Numbered from the stretch's first letter, positions 12,777 to 23,396 are shown. The stretch: DNA of 64,000 nucleotides from Adiantum capillus-veneris (GCA_014529385.2 CM043965.1:61545933-61609932), one strand, 5' to 3'. Translations and numbers: made by a program. The notes: a model not told the origin generated them from the sequence alone.

Positions 12777-13737
12777 AGTCTATCTTTTGAAAGACAGTAG
12801 CTTTGAGATGTAAATCCCAAAACTTATCTACATACTTGTTGATAGACTCATGAGAGAGGAGCTTCAAGCCGCGCCATTCGGTAAGAACTTTATCTTTAGT
12901 ATCGCTTGGAAGAAATTGCTTCATGATGGAAACTCGTAGAGTTTTCCATGTCTTTGGGGCTTCTCCATTGCCACGAAGGCTAGCCCACCATTGACGAGCT
13001 GATTTTTGGAAGTGCATAGCTACATGGCGTAGCTTGGAGGACTCTGTGAAGCCCTCGTCCCCAAAGGCCGCATCAAATTGCTGGATGAAGGCAAACACTT
13101 TGTCGGTAGCACCAAAGGTGCCATCGTAGGTGAGAAAAGAAATACTCTTTCCTCCCTCCTTGAACTTCTTTAGCTTTTGTGACCTTCGCCATGCAGGAAA
13201 TGATTTGCGATGCCCTCCCCTCTTGTATTCTCTAGGAGAATAGCCATAACTTTCATCGGAAGAGAAGGAAGGTGAAGAAGAAGGAGAAGAGGGTGACCTC
13301 TTCCTAGCCCTTTTCTTCCTTTGTTTCCTCTCTTGCCTTTGAGAGTGATGAGGAGAAGGACTATGGGTTGCTCTTTTCCTCTTGGGAGGAGTAGGCGATC
13401 GTCTAGACCGCCTTCTTCGTGGAGCCACATCTTCAGAAGAACTTAGACTTTCATTGCTTTCTTTCTCTTTGGATTCCTCCTCTCGAATGGGAGAGAGTCT
13501 TCTTTTGGGGGTCTCTTCAAGAGGCCTCCTAAGCTCTCTCTCCTCTTGGAGAGGAAGGGAAATTCCATAGGCACGAAGTTGTTGAGTAACTTCGGCTTGC
13601 AAGGTAGGGTTGCCCATAGCTTGTTGCAACCTAGTCACAAGATAATTCACAAACATGGGAGCATCATCATTAGCACCTTCATGTGCAAAATCAAAGCTAT
13701 CAATGTTCATTCTACTCTCTTGATTATTGTCAGCCAT
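12742..13737 (-). CDS. G gag polyprotein with RS-like basic domain
   Basis: Starts MADNNQESRMN at 13737, soon after the 5' LTR. Residues about 85-170 are rich in Arg-Ser/Ser-Pro and lysine-arginine clusters (RRRRSRRSPTPPKRKR and similar), resembling the RS domain of splicing factors. Residues about 185-325 form the retrotransposon gag core ('FKEGGKSISFLTYDG', 'LRHVAMHFQKSARQWWASL', 'EQRQQFC'). The frame ends just where the next frame continues with 'LPEEMAEYINSQ', so gag and pol were presumably one frame and an indel separates them. Gag forms the particle that packages element RNA. What the RS-like tract does is unknown. Confidence 0.88.
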   Translation of the reverse strand: MADNNQESRMNIDSFDFAHEGANDDAPMFVNYLVTRLQQAMGNPTLQAEVTQQLRAYGISLPLQEERELRRPLEETPKRRLSPIREEESKEKESNESLSSSEDVAPRRRRSRRSPTPPKRKRATHSPSPHHSQRQERKQRKKRARKRSPSSPSSSPSFSSDESYGYSPREYKRGGHRKSFPAWRRSQKLKKFKEGGKSISFLTYDGTFGATDKVFAFIQQFDAAFGDEGFTESSKLRHVAMHFQKSARQWWASLRGNGEAPKTWKTLRVSIMKQFLPSDTKDKVLTEWRGLKLLSHESINKYVDKFWDLHLKATVFQKIDFAEQRQQFCVT

Positions 13738-14133
13738 GTTAACAAAATTTTATGTATGTACTTAGTGTATGCTTTGGCAATTCAAAACCTTAGTTGCCAC
13801 TCCTCTTAGCCTTTGAAAATCGGCTCTTAAGTATCTACACCCACGGCTCAAAGTGGTTAATTATAGAGAGTAGAGGAGTAGGTCTAACATAGCAGAGTTG
13901 CCAAGGGCTAGCTCCTTTCGGACTTCTTATGGCTCAATAATGGTAAAGCCGTAGGCAAGTCTAAAAAGACTCCATTATTAAGTCCAAAGCTCCCGAGGTG
14001 TGCACCATCCCCCACATAGTGGGCTTAACAAAACCGGTATTAGATCCCAGTTCCACTTACTCTATTATAATTAACAACATCAACCATTTATAGGCTACTT
14101 AAGGACCTCTCTTCTTAAGCAAGAAAAGAGAAA
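13738..14133. other. Non-coding 5' leader of element G
   Basis: About 400 bp between the primer binding site and the gag start. No gene seen. Confidence 0.6.
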
Positions 14134-14151
14134 CCAAATGCTCTGATACCA
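14134..14151 (-). other. Primer binding site of G (initiator tRNA-Met)
   Basis: Minus strand TGGTATCAGAGCATTTGG, one base from the LTR. The first 12 nt match the usual plant initiator tRNA-Met complement. Confidence 0.9.
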
Positions 14152-14152
14152 A

Positions 14153-15776
14153 TGTAATGGAATTTGCCTATTCAATTTGAGAATAGCGGAATTTAATGAG
14201 AGTACTTTCAAGAAATGATTTTGTGAGCATAGCGGGTAGACATAATTGAAGATAGCAACATAATCATAGCAATTAGTTAACTTGGCATAGACAATACTTT
14301 TGCAAGAGAGAGAGTTTAGAGAACATAACAACAATTGAGGACCGGATTTATGTGGAGCCGGTCCCCCCTCCAATAGGCATTTGTATTATGATTTCTCCCA
14401 TAAAGAGAGACTTGTTACAATACAGTCTTTGTGTTCCTTGTGACCTAGGTGATGCCATGAAGATGGAAGGCTTCATGCACCACAAACATAACATAAACTT
14501 GAAGAAAGCTTTAACTATCCCAAGCCTCAGTCCCAAGACCTCAAACACCTTCGAAGGTGGAGAGAGCTAGCAGGGAATGAGGGTAGGGAAGAGGAAGAAG
14601 AAACATTTCGTAGGAGAAAGAATTAGTTCCTCACTTATCATACTCTTGTTGCTAGCATACATAATAGCATAGTAATGAAGAAGAAGGAGATGGCAAGCTT
14701 AAGCATTGAAGCATGGCTCTTGGTTGGATTTGCACTCCATAGCCAAGAGTGTTGGTGTAGGCTCTCAACCTCTACTTGCTTGGAGAGGGAGATCTTGCAC
14801 TTTGCATATCACACAATGAGAGTGCTTGTGAGTGTGTGTGGGTGAGTATACCCCCTAGGCACTCCCCTAGCTTGCTTGGGTCGACCCCCCCTTGTAGCTC
14901 ATGCCTGAAGCTCATTGGACCCCTCCAGGCCTAGCCAATCACAAGCAGGAGCCATTACAAGCAACATGGGTAGCCTTGGGACAAGTGTCCCCCTTTCCCC
15001 TTTGAGAGAGAGGACTTGATAAATGCTAAAACAATTAGATAATTCATGTAATTTATCATTGGACCCCTTTGAAGCCTAGCCAATAGGCTTCAAGCAACAC
15101 ATGAAGGTAACATGGGTAGGGGCCTGAGATGTGTCCTTGCTGCCTCTTCAAGATGGGCTTCCCTTGTGTGTGTGAGTGGGTGTTCTCTCTCTAGGCCCTA
15201 GGAAAAGGGCTCGCCCCCCCTCTTGTAGGAATGCTTTTGACTTTTAGGTGATCAAGCACCTTACTCACCAAGCATGACAAAGCACTTGAACTAGGGGGGT
15301 TCCCACAAGCATCTCAGGCAAGCTTCTCAAGGCACCTCAAGTACTTTAATCATGCAGCAAGTCAAGCACCTCAAGCATGGAGCCAGTCAAGCACCTCAAG
15401 CATCTTAATCAAGCACCTCAAGCATGAAAAACACCTCAAGCATGACAAGCACCTCAAGCAGGACAAGCACCTCGAGCTTGGGCCGGGTTCCCACCTCAAG
15501 CTCAGCCCTAGCTTACTTAAGGTCAAAAGGACTTTTACACACATTTATTGGAGGTCTTCAATGAAGCTAACCCTAAGGTCTTATGCTCCATTGGTTAGCC
15601 TTGCTCTTTGATAGACCATCTCCCTTTTGGGCCCCTTTACATTGGCCCCGTGTTGAGATAGATCTAAAAGCACATACCTATATCTTAACACTTGTTCCCG
15701 TTTATTCTCCCACATTAAGTGATCAATTTAATATGAGAAAATCATTTGGGTTAGTTAGATATTAGATTTTATGACA
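14153..15776 (-). repeat. 5' LTR of element G (1624 bp)
   Basis: Partner of 6978-8598 and almost identical, carrying the same 16-17 bp repeat run (about 15340-15475). It is flanked on the right by GTGTC at 15777-15781. Confidence 0.95.
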
Positions 15777-16075
15777 GTGTCTCTGCTTACTCGAAGCCTG
15801 CTCTTGAACATCTTGTCGGAGTAGCTACCATTCAAGCACTGCTCCATGAATGTGTGTGGCCGGGGATATGCCCAACATGCTCTATTCTCATGCCTTCTTC
15901 TCCTTGTGCGCGCTGCTCTGGCTGGGATTACTCGACCAATGAAACAAGTAAGAACATGAACTCGGTACATGTAGTCAACCATGCCGGCATCGTCATATTC
16001 TACAAGCTCTAGAGCTGCGATTGCACCAATAATTAATGCAAAGAAGCAAGCAAGAACCACCAGCTCATCCTCCAT
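15777..16075 (-). pseudogene. PIF/Harbinger transposase, N-terminal part
   Basis: Opens with MEDELVVLACFF at 16075 and runs through a basic segment (ARAARTRRRRHENRACWAYP), then 'MFKSRLRVSRDT', the conserved lead-in to the helix-turn-helix. At 15782 the coding sequence meets the GTGTC target duplication of element G. The 3' half of the gene is at 5856-6977. The first-Met context and an N-terminal hydrophobic stretch match other plant PIF transposases in general layout. Confidence 0.85.
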
Positions 16076-16165
16076 AGCCTGTGACAGAAGTATATATCAC
16101 TTTTTGAACTCAACCAAAAGAAGATATTGATACATATGGTTATTTGGATTAATGAACAACAAATA

Positions 16166-16250
16166 GAGACAACAAAGCACGAGACATAGAAGAAAAACCA
16201 AAAAAATATTTCACATGTCACAGCATTAAATATCAAAATACATAATTGCG
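16166..16250. repeat. 85-bp direct repeat, copy 1, flanking the captured kinase exon
   Basis: Begins GAGACAACAAAGC and ends ATACATAATTGCG. Copy 2 is at 16684-16768 with only a few mismatches, in the same orientation. Confidence 0.85.
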
Positions 16251-16683
16251 TCTTTTTTAGCAGAAATAGGGGCTGTTAGTGAGAATGAGGAGTTGCAAAA
16301 ATGGAGAAGTGTACTGCATTTGGGCCTTCTTTGCTGCCAAGCTGATCCCGACGTGAGACCAGTTATGAGAGAAATGCATCAGGCCCTTAAGGGTTGTGTT
16401 ATCTTGCCACTGAAGCATTCCTGGACTTTGTATCTAGCATCATCTGCGAGGACAGACACAGAAGTGGATACAACAACATTATAGCTTGAGCTTCTTGAGT
16501 TTTTCAGCCTGCCTCGCTCATGCCTTTTGCTGAGTGTGCATCTGTAATATACCACAATTAACGGGTAGCCACACAAGTATGTACAAAATGTATATGACCC
16601 ATTAGGTTGACATTCGAGTTTTAATGGCAGCAGAGAGTTGCTTAACATGTGAGTTGGGGAACTCTTTTCCATAAGCTTTATGA
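16251..16683 (+). pseudogene. Captured receptor-like kinase exon fragment (C-terminus of kinase domain)
   Basis: Plus-strand frame at about 16267-16484 reads through 'SENEELQKWRSVLHLGLLCC', 'QADPDVRPVMREMHQALKG' and then a short tail to a stop. This is the pattern of kinase subdomain XI in plant receptor-like kinases, possibly lectin type: VLxLGLLCCxxDPxxRPxMRxMxxxLxG, including the conserved arginine. It is preceded by TTTTTTAG, which looks like an intron acceptor. The fragment lies antisense to the transposon genes and between two 85-bp direct repeats, so it was apparently captured from a host gene. No other kinase subdomain is present, so it cannot be an active kinase. Confidence 0.75.
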
Positions 16684-16768
16684 GAGACAACAAAGCTCGA
16701 GAGATAGAAGAAAAACCAAAATAAAATGTCACATGTCACAGCATTAAATATCAAAATACATAATTGCG
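16684..16768. repeat. 85-bp direct repeat, copy 2
   Basis: Same sequence as 16166-16250 apart from a few substitutions. Together the pair brackets the kinase-derived 433 bp. Confidence 0.85.
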
Positions 16769-16797
16769 CAAAGCATCGCTACAAAGGGATCATTTCA

Positions 16798-17890
16798 TCA
16801 ATCTTTTTGGAAATTTTTCAATACATCCAAGAATCCAGAAAATGCATTATTGAGAGATGCTAAAAGTTTAAGCTTCTCAGCCTGCTCGGCCTTGCGAGCT
16901 GCTTCTGATTCCTTTTGTTGAGCTGCCATGATCTTGGCGGTATTTGCCATATCAACAAGGGAGTCCTCTATTTTTTTGTCCTTTCGTTGGCGCTGGTCTC
17001 GAGCAGGGCCTAAGACTCTTTCTTTTGCAGCTGATGATGCACCTTCTCCTACGTCCTCTGTTGCCTGTGCCTGCGAGGGAATCACTGAATCTTGCTGGTC
17101 AATGTTGTTGGAGTCGCCAAGTGCGGAAGCATGAGACTCGTTGACTACATTCGCTCTGTTATGCATGTACTCATCCACTATATCGTACCAATCACAAGTT
17201 ATCCTACGATCATTACCCGATATAGAATTGTGAGCTTTGTCTTTCTTATACGCATCATAAACGCGTCCCCATTTTTTCCTGCAAGCTTGGCCATCTTTGT
17301 CACATTATGGAAAAAGCGAAGCAAGCTGTGTCGCAACCTTTGACCAAAGATCTACACCCTGTTTGGGAGGTTTCCCAAAGTCATTGTGCATAGTGCCACG
17401 AATGTGAATGAGTTGCACAACCCAAGCATCCTTCCAGTTCTCTCTCCCCTTCTTGTCTTTGCTGCCCTCATCTGGACTAGCCATGCTGGCTTGATTCTTC
17501 TTTCTTCCTTTGCCTCCACGACTTGTAGTGTTCATCACTGGTACCACTTCGCTTGTTACTACTTGAATCCTTCGCTTGGCCGGCAATTTGGGTAGCCTAC
17601 CTTCGTCCCCATTTATGCCCTTATTGGTATCTCCCTCCATTGTTATTGTTGTTTGTATCAGCCTGCGGAGGTGAAGGAAAAGGACTCCGTTTTGCGATGT
17701 GTTGAGTCGCTGGTCGTATGGGTGGATGAAATGGCCTGAAGCCAAATGGAGATCCTCCAAAAGGGGAGATGGGAAAGCTACCTTGACCAAGTGAAGGAGA
17801 GTATGGGGTTTGAGAATACTGGGACAGTAGAGGAGTGAACTCACAATCCTGACTCGCTTGGGAGTAACTAGAAGGACTTTGTGAATCCAT
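16798..17890 (-). pseudogene. PIF/Harbinger second protein (Myb/SANT-like, trihelix-type DNA-binding partner)
   Basis: Harbinger transposition needs a Myb-like partner that helps bind the ends and import the transposase. From 17890, MDSQSPSSYSQ begins a Ser/Pro/Gln-rich N-terminus that loses frame in an ACA/AAC-rich run near 17640. The next frame has a basic stretch, then the tryptophan-spaced SANT-like region (ENWKDAWVVQLIHIRG ... ACRKKWGRVYDAYKK ... CDWYDIVDEYM). An in-frame TAA at about 17305 interrupts it. The C-terminus (about 16800-16950) is a charged, probably coiled-coil helix (KESEAARKAEQAEKLKLL). An unrecognised intron could account for the stop or the frame change, but I see no strong splice sites. 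Confidence 0.8.
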
Positions 17891-18265
17891 TTCCTAAGAA
17901 AACAATATAAGATCAATAGGGACTAAACTCAAATCAAGACCATCAAGAAAGAAAGGGACATAGCAACACCATCATCATTATTCTGGCAAAAGTAAAAGCA
18001 CTACTACTTGCAATAAATTTAAAATGTATGCAATACCTAGAGGAAGGAAAGCACTAAGGAAAGGCAAATGCTAAAGACAACATATGTGAGAAAAACATAA
18101 GCAGTAACTCCATAGCACTCTCTTAAAAAGGTTGTGAAAAGACTCTTGGCTTTCCAATGTCTCTAATCTTTTCATTGACTATACCATTCAACTTTCGCCT
18201 AAGGTTAAAAGTCATCAATTCTTCCAATTCATGCGTTTTTCCTTCTTTTTCCAAAAATGTGGAGA
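17891..18265. other. Non-coding Harbinger interior
   Basis: Upstream of the second Harbinger gene on the minus strand; probably its leader or promoter. No gene or clear motif seen. Confidence 0.5.
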
Positions 18266-18445
18266 CGTACTCAAAAAAATCTATCTATCTGTCTCTGAAA
18301 GGCTCTCAGAAAATAAAACCTTCTATCTATTTGTATCCTATTGGCTCTTCAAAGATAAGATCTATCTATCTATTGTATCCTACTGGCTCTTGAAAGATAA
18401 GATCTATCTACCTATCTATCTCCTAATGGCTCTTGAAATAAAAAT
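18266..18445. repeat. Short tandem repeat, about 4 units of 45-50 bp
   Basis: Units combine (TCTA)n tetranucleotides with 'TCCTAYTGGCTCTTSAAAGATAAGA'-like sequence, given here in degenerate form. Confidence 0.75.
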
Positions 18446-19197
18446 ATCTACCAATTTCTCCTAAGATGTCATTGGGGATTATTCCCTGCACTTTGAGAAC
18501 ATTAAAACGCAAAGAATTTACAGAAAAGGAACTAGAACAAGAAAAATGGAGCACAATGATGATGCAGCGACATCGTTCCCTTTTATATGGCATTTGCCCC
18601 TTGACTTTCCGAGTACTACAAACTCTCAGCCTTTCATAATCTTCACATTCACATTCTATAACCTTCACAAACACATTCGATTTCCCATGTTTAGACTAGT
18701 GAAAAGTTATTCATATTTCTGAAATTGTGGCACCTCACATCAGCATAGAAAAACTACTTCTACTTAAGCAACCTTATTAAACCAAGCCAGCTTATTTTAA
18801 CTGAAGCAGGAGTCAAATGCACAAAATAAACTTGAAATACATGGACTGTCAGGGCTGCAGAGATGAAGAGCCAGCAATGGTGAGAGGCGAAGGCTCCCTC
18901 AGTACTTCTTGCAGGCTGCAAAACAATGCGCTCTCACCTCCTTTTCAAATGATGTGCAGGATGCAGAAAACCGCGAACGTGATAAGCGGGAAAGGGATGC
19001 TTGCAAATGATTGGTGCTCATCATGCGTGCCCATCCTTGGACAGTTGTGGCTGGCTGCCCGATTTCGTTCGAAGTATGGGCATGCACTGGCAGATGACTC
19101 AGCTCATGCGCGCGATGTCCAACTCTCGGTGTGTAAGGGCTTCTTCGACGGCGTGCAATGCTATTGGTCCAGCGTTTAAAAAACGGGTTGTCCACCT
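18446..19197. other. Non-coding right end of Harbinger element
   Basis: No supported gene. It holds the direct-repeat counterpart (19175-19198) of the left subterminal stretch 5098-5127. Confidence 0.5.
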
Positions 19198-19214
19198 GCA
19201 GCGTGTAAGCAGCC
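19198..19214 (-). repeat. Right terminal inverted repeat of the Harbinger element (candidate)
   Basis: Reads GGCTGCTTACACGCTGC on the minus strand. Followed by TAA at 19215-19217. Confidence 0.55.
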
Positions 19215-19344
19215 TAAGTCCTTTTAGAAGATTGCACTCGAGAGCATGCCAAAAATACGTTTTTCAAAAGTATTTATTCCAAAACACTTTTGACCAATTG
19301 ATGCTAGTCATGGTGAAGGATTGAATGCATGCTTTAAGAGAGGG

Positions 19345-20239
19345 ATGGAGGGGGAGGTATGCAACGATCCTTCTCCATCTCCATCTCCATCTCCGTCGTC
19401 ATCATCTTCTTCGCCTCAATTACTCACTGTCAAGATCGGTCATGGCCTTCGTTTGCACGAGATGACCGTCCCTGCAGACACAACCTTCGGTGAGTTTTTT
19501 TTCTTTCTGTAGTCTCTGACACATCATTGCGCAGAAGCTTTAGTTTGAACCTTCAAAAAGAAGAAAATCCAACCCAACAGAACATTAAAATGCTGTTTGT
19601 TGAGGCGCTTTTCTGCTCTTTTTGTGGCTTCGGTTATGTTTGCATCTTTCTTCTCCTTTGTCCCAGATATCATTTACAGGGTAGAAAAAGAAGGATTTTA
19701 CTGTCTTAATGAAGCTCTTGTTGTTACTTAGGGATTGAGTTCATATTGACAGGTGACCTAAAAACGAGGCTTGCACCATTGACTGGTGTCTACCCACACG
19801 AACAACGGATTTTGTGCAAAGGAAAGGAGAAAGAAGACAGTGAGCTTCTTCATGCTGCAGGAATACATAACAATTCAAAGCTTCTTCTCATTGAAAATGC
19901 ACAAAGTAGAGAGAGAAGGTTACAGGAAACCAGAGAAAAAGAGCGCATAACAAAGGCTTGCCAAGCAGTGGCTCATGTGCGAGAGGAGGTTGATAAGCTT
20001 TCTGCTCAAGTAAGTTCAAGAGTGCAAGGTTCTTCAGCACATTTAGTTGAGGGATTGTAGGGCCTCTCAACCTTTAAAATGGGTTTTTTCAGGTATCAAG
20101 TTTGGAAGCAAGGGTTGAGAATGGAAATATGGTGGCTGAAAATACCTTTGCAATGCTCTCGGAAATGCTTATGCAACAACTGCTGAAGCTGGATGGCATA
20201 GAAGCAGAAGGAGAAGCCAAGTTGCAACGGAAAACTGAG
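19345..20239 (+). CDS. BAG-family co-chaperone (ubiquitin-like + BAG domain), 3 exons, 3' end uncertain
   Basis: The only good host gene. BAG proteins bind Hsp70/Hsc70 and act as nucleotide-exchange factors. Exon 1 is 19345-19489 (MEGEVCND, Ser/Pro-rich, then the start of a ubiquitin-like fold, LLTVKIGHGLRLHEMTVP; donor G|GTGAG). Exon 2 is 19753-20009 (acceptor TTGACAG; DLKTRLAPLTGVYPHEQRIL, then ERRLQETREKERITKACQAV; donor AA|GTAAGT). Exon 3 is 20093-20239 (acceptor TTTTTTCAG; ends LLKLDGIEAEGEAKLQRKTE before GTACAA). Phases agree at all junctions. The usual last exon of this family (RRVQxYVExLD) is not clearly seen. Read-through gives about 36 more codons to a stop at 20347, whose tail 'RLIKWLEDIDII' vaguely resembles it, possibly after a 42-nt pseudo-intron. 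The first ATG in frame (19345) is taken as the start. Confidence 0.82.
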
Positions 20240-20349
20240 GTACAATTTGTTCATTTTTTGTTTCAATTTTACGTCTACCAGCTTGCAATTCGACTCATAA
20301 AGTGGTTGGAAGATATAGATATCATTGTCGAGAGCAAATGCATTTGAGG

Positions 20350-20849
20350 AAGCTCAAGTTTGTCCATGAAAAGTTTATTATTTAGGACCTTTGCAATTAT
20401 GTATGCTCATGGGTGTCTTTGTATGTATGTGTGTATGTGTCTGTGGGGAGCACTTCTACACCCATTATTGGGCCCTGGCAACATTGGTGGAGATTCCATA
20501 TATTAAAGTGAGTGAAGTGCATGATGGAGTCAATGGTCATATTGTCGTCGTAAGATTCTGATGGATTCGAGGGGTAGAGTTTCAAGGAAAGCCAAAGGAG
20601 TGTAGTTTGCTCTAGTCTAGTGTTTAGGGACACGGATTCTTGAAGATGTAGTCCTACCTTAACTCTGATGACTTGGAGCAGGACTTATGCCTGATTGCCC
20701 ATTGACTCTTTAATTTGAGAGTGAGTGGATGTATAGTTGAGTTGAGAAGAAGACTCTTGCTTGACTACCCTTCGACTCTTTAAGTCTAGAGAGTAAGCTT
20801 CTCGCTTTTGGATGGTAATTTCTCTTCTCTAGATAATTTAGTTGAGGCT
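20350..20849. other. Intergenic, no gene seen
   Basis: Between the BAG gene and the LTR of A''. No domain or repeat recognised, though it may hold degraded LTR-element sequence. Confidence 0.45.
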
Positions 20850-23396
20850 TGTCACACGAACATCTAACCCTATGTGCATGTGGACAAGCTAACTCCTACT
20901 TCTAGGGTTAAGGACAGCCTAGGAAGTGTTTTGGCACCCTTGTGAGCTTGTACGCAGGACCTGCATGCCCAGACACTTTAGCGTAGTTGCATACCCTCTG
21001 ATTGCTCATGATCACTGCGAGTGTCTGCTAGGTGTAGGCACTGGAGAGTGGTTGCATTTAAGTCATTAGTATCAAGCCTAGGTAGTTATCAGCATACGAA
21101 GCACCTCTTATTAATAGATTATAATTTATCAATAAGTGCCGTGCAATTAGAAGTCATGGGGGCTAAAATGAGACTGCTCAACCCAGCTTCCCAAAGCTAT
21201 AAGGGTGACCCCCTTGGTCACCATTTGGGCATCAACTAGTAAATACACAGTACCGCAATCAGCATGCAGAACACCCTAGCGTTTCCAACATAATCTCCTT
21301 GCGTTTCCATCTCTAGCAGTTTTTCCTCATTAGCGTTTTCAGCCTTCCTTGGCCAGATTTATCAACATCCCCGCAGATATCCTAGCATTAGTATTTTTCA
21401 GTCCTTCAACATTCAGCCAATGTAGCGTTTTTGGATGCATATTAGCCTTGTAGATTTCAGCCCAGACCCTCGTCAGTTTGCAGATCCCAAGTCAAATACA
21501 CTAGTGTTTTGCATTTTCAGCCCTTAGTCTCTCAGATCCAAGCATTGGTAGCAAGGTCCCATGAGCATCTCAACATCTAGGGCCATTGTATCAGCACTTG
21601 TGTAATCTAAAGCAAATACCTCGTTAGCGAGAGAGAGGGGGGCCCTTGGAGAGGGTTTGGGACCCCATCGGTGTTAGTCTTCTTCTCTCTCTATCACTCA
21701 CAAAACCTTCACTCACAATCTCTCTTCTCTCTCTAGTCTATTGCACATCTCTCATGAAGTAAAAGGAATTCTTTCACAAAGTAAAAGGAACCTTGAATAG
21801 CGGTCATCCTGAGTTATCACCCTAAATCACTTTCGCTGCACAAAACATTGGCATCAGAGCTCTTTGGCAATGTTCGATATCATTACCCAAGAAAAGAACC
21901 CAAAGAACTTGTCTTAAGACTTTTAATCAAAGAAGTTTCGTGTCCTTGCCTCGGACTTATTAGCCACTTCCACCCTTAGTCCATCGCGCATTGAACACGC
22001 TCTTGTCTTCATCCTTATGTCTTAAGGGCCATTAAGCCACAAAGAACCACATTTTTTTTTTGCTTGTTTGAGATTGCACGTTACCGAAGACTACTTGAGT
22101 ACCAAGACACCCAAGAACCCCAATAACCAGAAGTACCCAAGAATCCCAAGTATCCAAGAACCCCAAGTATCCCTAGTACCCTAGTACTCAGTGAAGCGGA
22201 ATGGATACTTTGCGTGAAGGTGATGAGTGGAATTGGAGAAGTCCCTACACGAGGAGGACCGTTTTCGGATCCCCTTTGTTCCCTACTACGCCACAGATTG
22301 CACCAAATTCTATGAAGGCTTTGGTTAAATCCATGATGGAGATGATGCTTCAGTAGGAGGCTTAGTGAGCCGCAGTTGAAAGGGAAAGGAAAGCTGAGCG
22401 AGCCGAAGTCGAAAGGGAAAAGAAAGCTCAGCGAGTCGAAGCCAAAAGGGAAAAGGAGGCTCAACGGGCCACCGTGGAAAGAGAACGCATGGCTCTAGAG
22501 AGGGAACGTGAAGCTCAACATGTAGCCACTGAAGAAAGGAGGGTAGCTATGGAGTTAGAGCGTGAGCAGGCAGGTGAAGCTCAACGCATAGCGGCTGAAG
22601 AAAAGAGGGCAGCTATGGAGCAGAGTGTGAGGTGTTGCGGGACCAACACATGCAAGACTTGATCCTGCATGTGCTCTCCTTGTAAAGCGATCAATGCAAG
22701 AGGCCGACGAGTCATTGCATAGACTAGGTAGAGATGGCGACTCAATAATCGAGTCACTGAAAAGTTGATTTTCAGTAAGTATGATGGTTAGATGAATGCA
22801 TCTTTGATTTACTCTTGGTTGCATCAATTTAACGCTTTTCTACTACCAAGAAAAGCAGTAACAATAAAGTTTTGATTGCTGCTATGTATGTGTCGAGTGA
22901 TGCCATTTATTGGTATCAAGCCTGGAAGAGGTGCAGATGGCCGTGCACCTTGAGCATGCCAAAGCAAGCAAACCACTGTCTTACAATTGGGTTGACTTCC
23001 AAGACAAGCTCAAGGCTTGTTTTATGCCACTGTAGTACGTTGATCGGATGAAAGAGGATTGGCGAGGCCTCAAGCAAAATGGGACTCCCGTTATGTCTTT
23101 TTCTAACCGTATTTTACAGATTGGTGTGCAATTGCGTAAAACTAACTACAATGGTACCATTAGGATAGCTCGTAAGCAAGTAATGAAGCACAACAAAGGT
23201 AAGCTAAAGGAGAACAAGTCAAGTATCCCGCAAAACCCTCAGAACCAACAGAATCAACAGAATGGTAAGAACAATGGTAAGAACCACAACACCTCTCCTT
23301 CTCAGTGTTCCACTATACCTAGAGCATAGAACTCTTCACCTAATAGTGATAATAAAGGAAAGGCTAAAACTCAAGAAACCTCGAAGTTGACACCGT
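20850..23396 (+). mobile_element. A'': decayed family-A LTR retrotransposon, 5' LTR and gag only
   Basis: The 5' LTR is about 20850-21847 (TGTCACACGAACATC ... GCACAAAACA), followed by 'TTGGCATCAGAGC', a mutated initiator-Met primer site. Gag remnants follow. Near 22200 'GCGGAATGGATACTTTGCG' matches the gag start of the intact A elements. A coiled-coil-forming Glu/Arg/Ala repeat follows at about 22370-22630. A gag core at 22790-23140 then corresponds to A' gag (HQFNAF, WYQAW, DFQDKLKA, PVMSFSNRI). Several stops. The element ends abruptly near 23396 against the gag of element C, and its 3' half is not found. Confidence 0.75.

Larger units (their letters stand above)
6978..15776 (-). mobile_element. 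Element G: young Ty3/gypsy LTR retrotransposon inserted in the Harbinger transposase
   Basis: Two nearly identical LTRs (6978-8598 and 14153-15776) flank gag and pol on the minus strand. The 5-bp target duplication GTGTC is exact at 6973-6977 and 15777-15781. A primer binding site matching initiator tRNA-Met and a polypurine tract lie at the expected inner LTR edges. LTRs run TG...CA. I count one substitution and a few small indels between the LTRs, so insertion was recent. Gag-pol carries two frame breaks (near 12750 and 9790). The chromodomain-like C-terminus points to the chromovirus group of gypsy elements. Confidence 0.95.
5049..19214 (-). mobile_element. PIF/Harbinger DNA transposon, split by an LTR element
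   Basis: The interval contains both PIF/Harbinger proteins on the minus strand: a DDE transposase and a Myb/SANT-like protein. The proposed ends form an imperfect terminal inverted repeat, GGGTGGTTACAGACTGC on the left against GGCTGCTTACACGCTGC read inward from the right (13 of 17 match). The left flank is TTA and the right flank TAA. PIF elements duplicate TWA, so these flanks are nearly but not strictly a direct duplication, and the ends are less certain than the genes. Without the 8.8-kb gypsy insertion (6978-15776) the element would be about 5.4 kb, a normal size for an autonomous member. It cannot be active as it stands: its transposase is interrupted and its second gene has a stop and a frameshift. 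Confidence 0.75.

Noticed and set aside
5046-19217. Perfect TTA target duplication of the Harbinger element
   Set aside because: The left flank is TTA but the right flank is TAA, so it is not an exact direct duplication. Ends are kept as candidates only.
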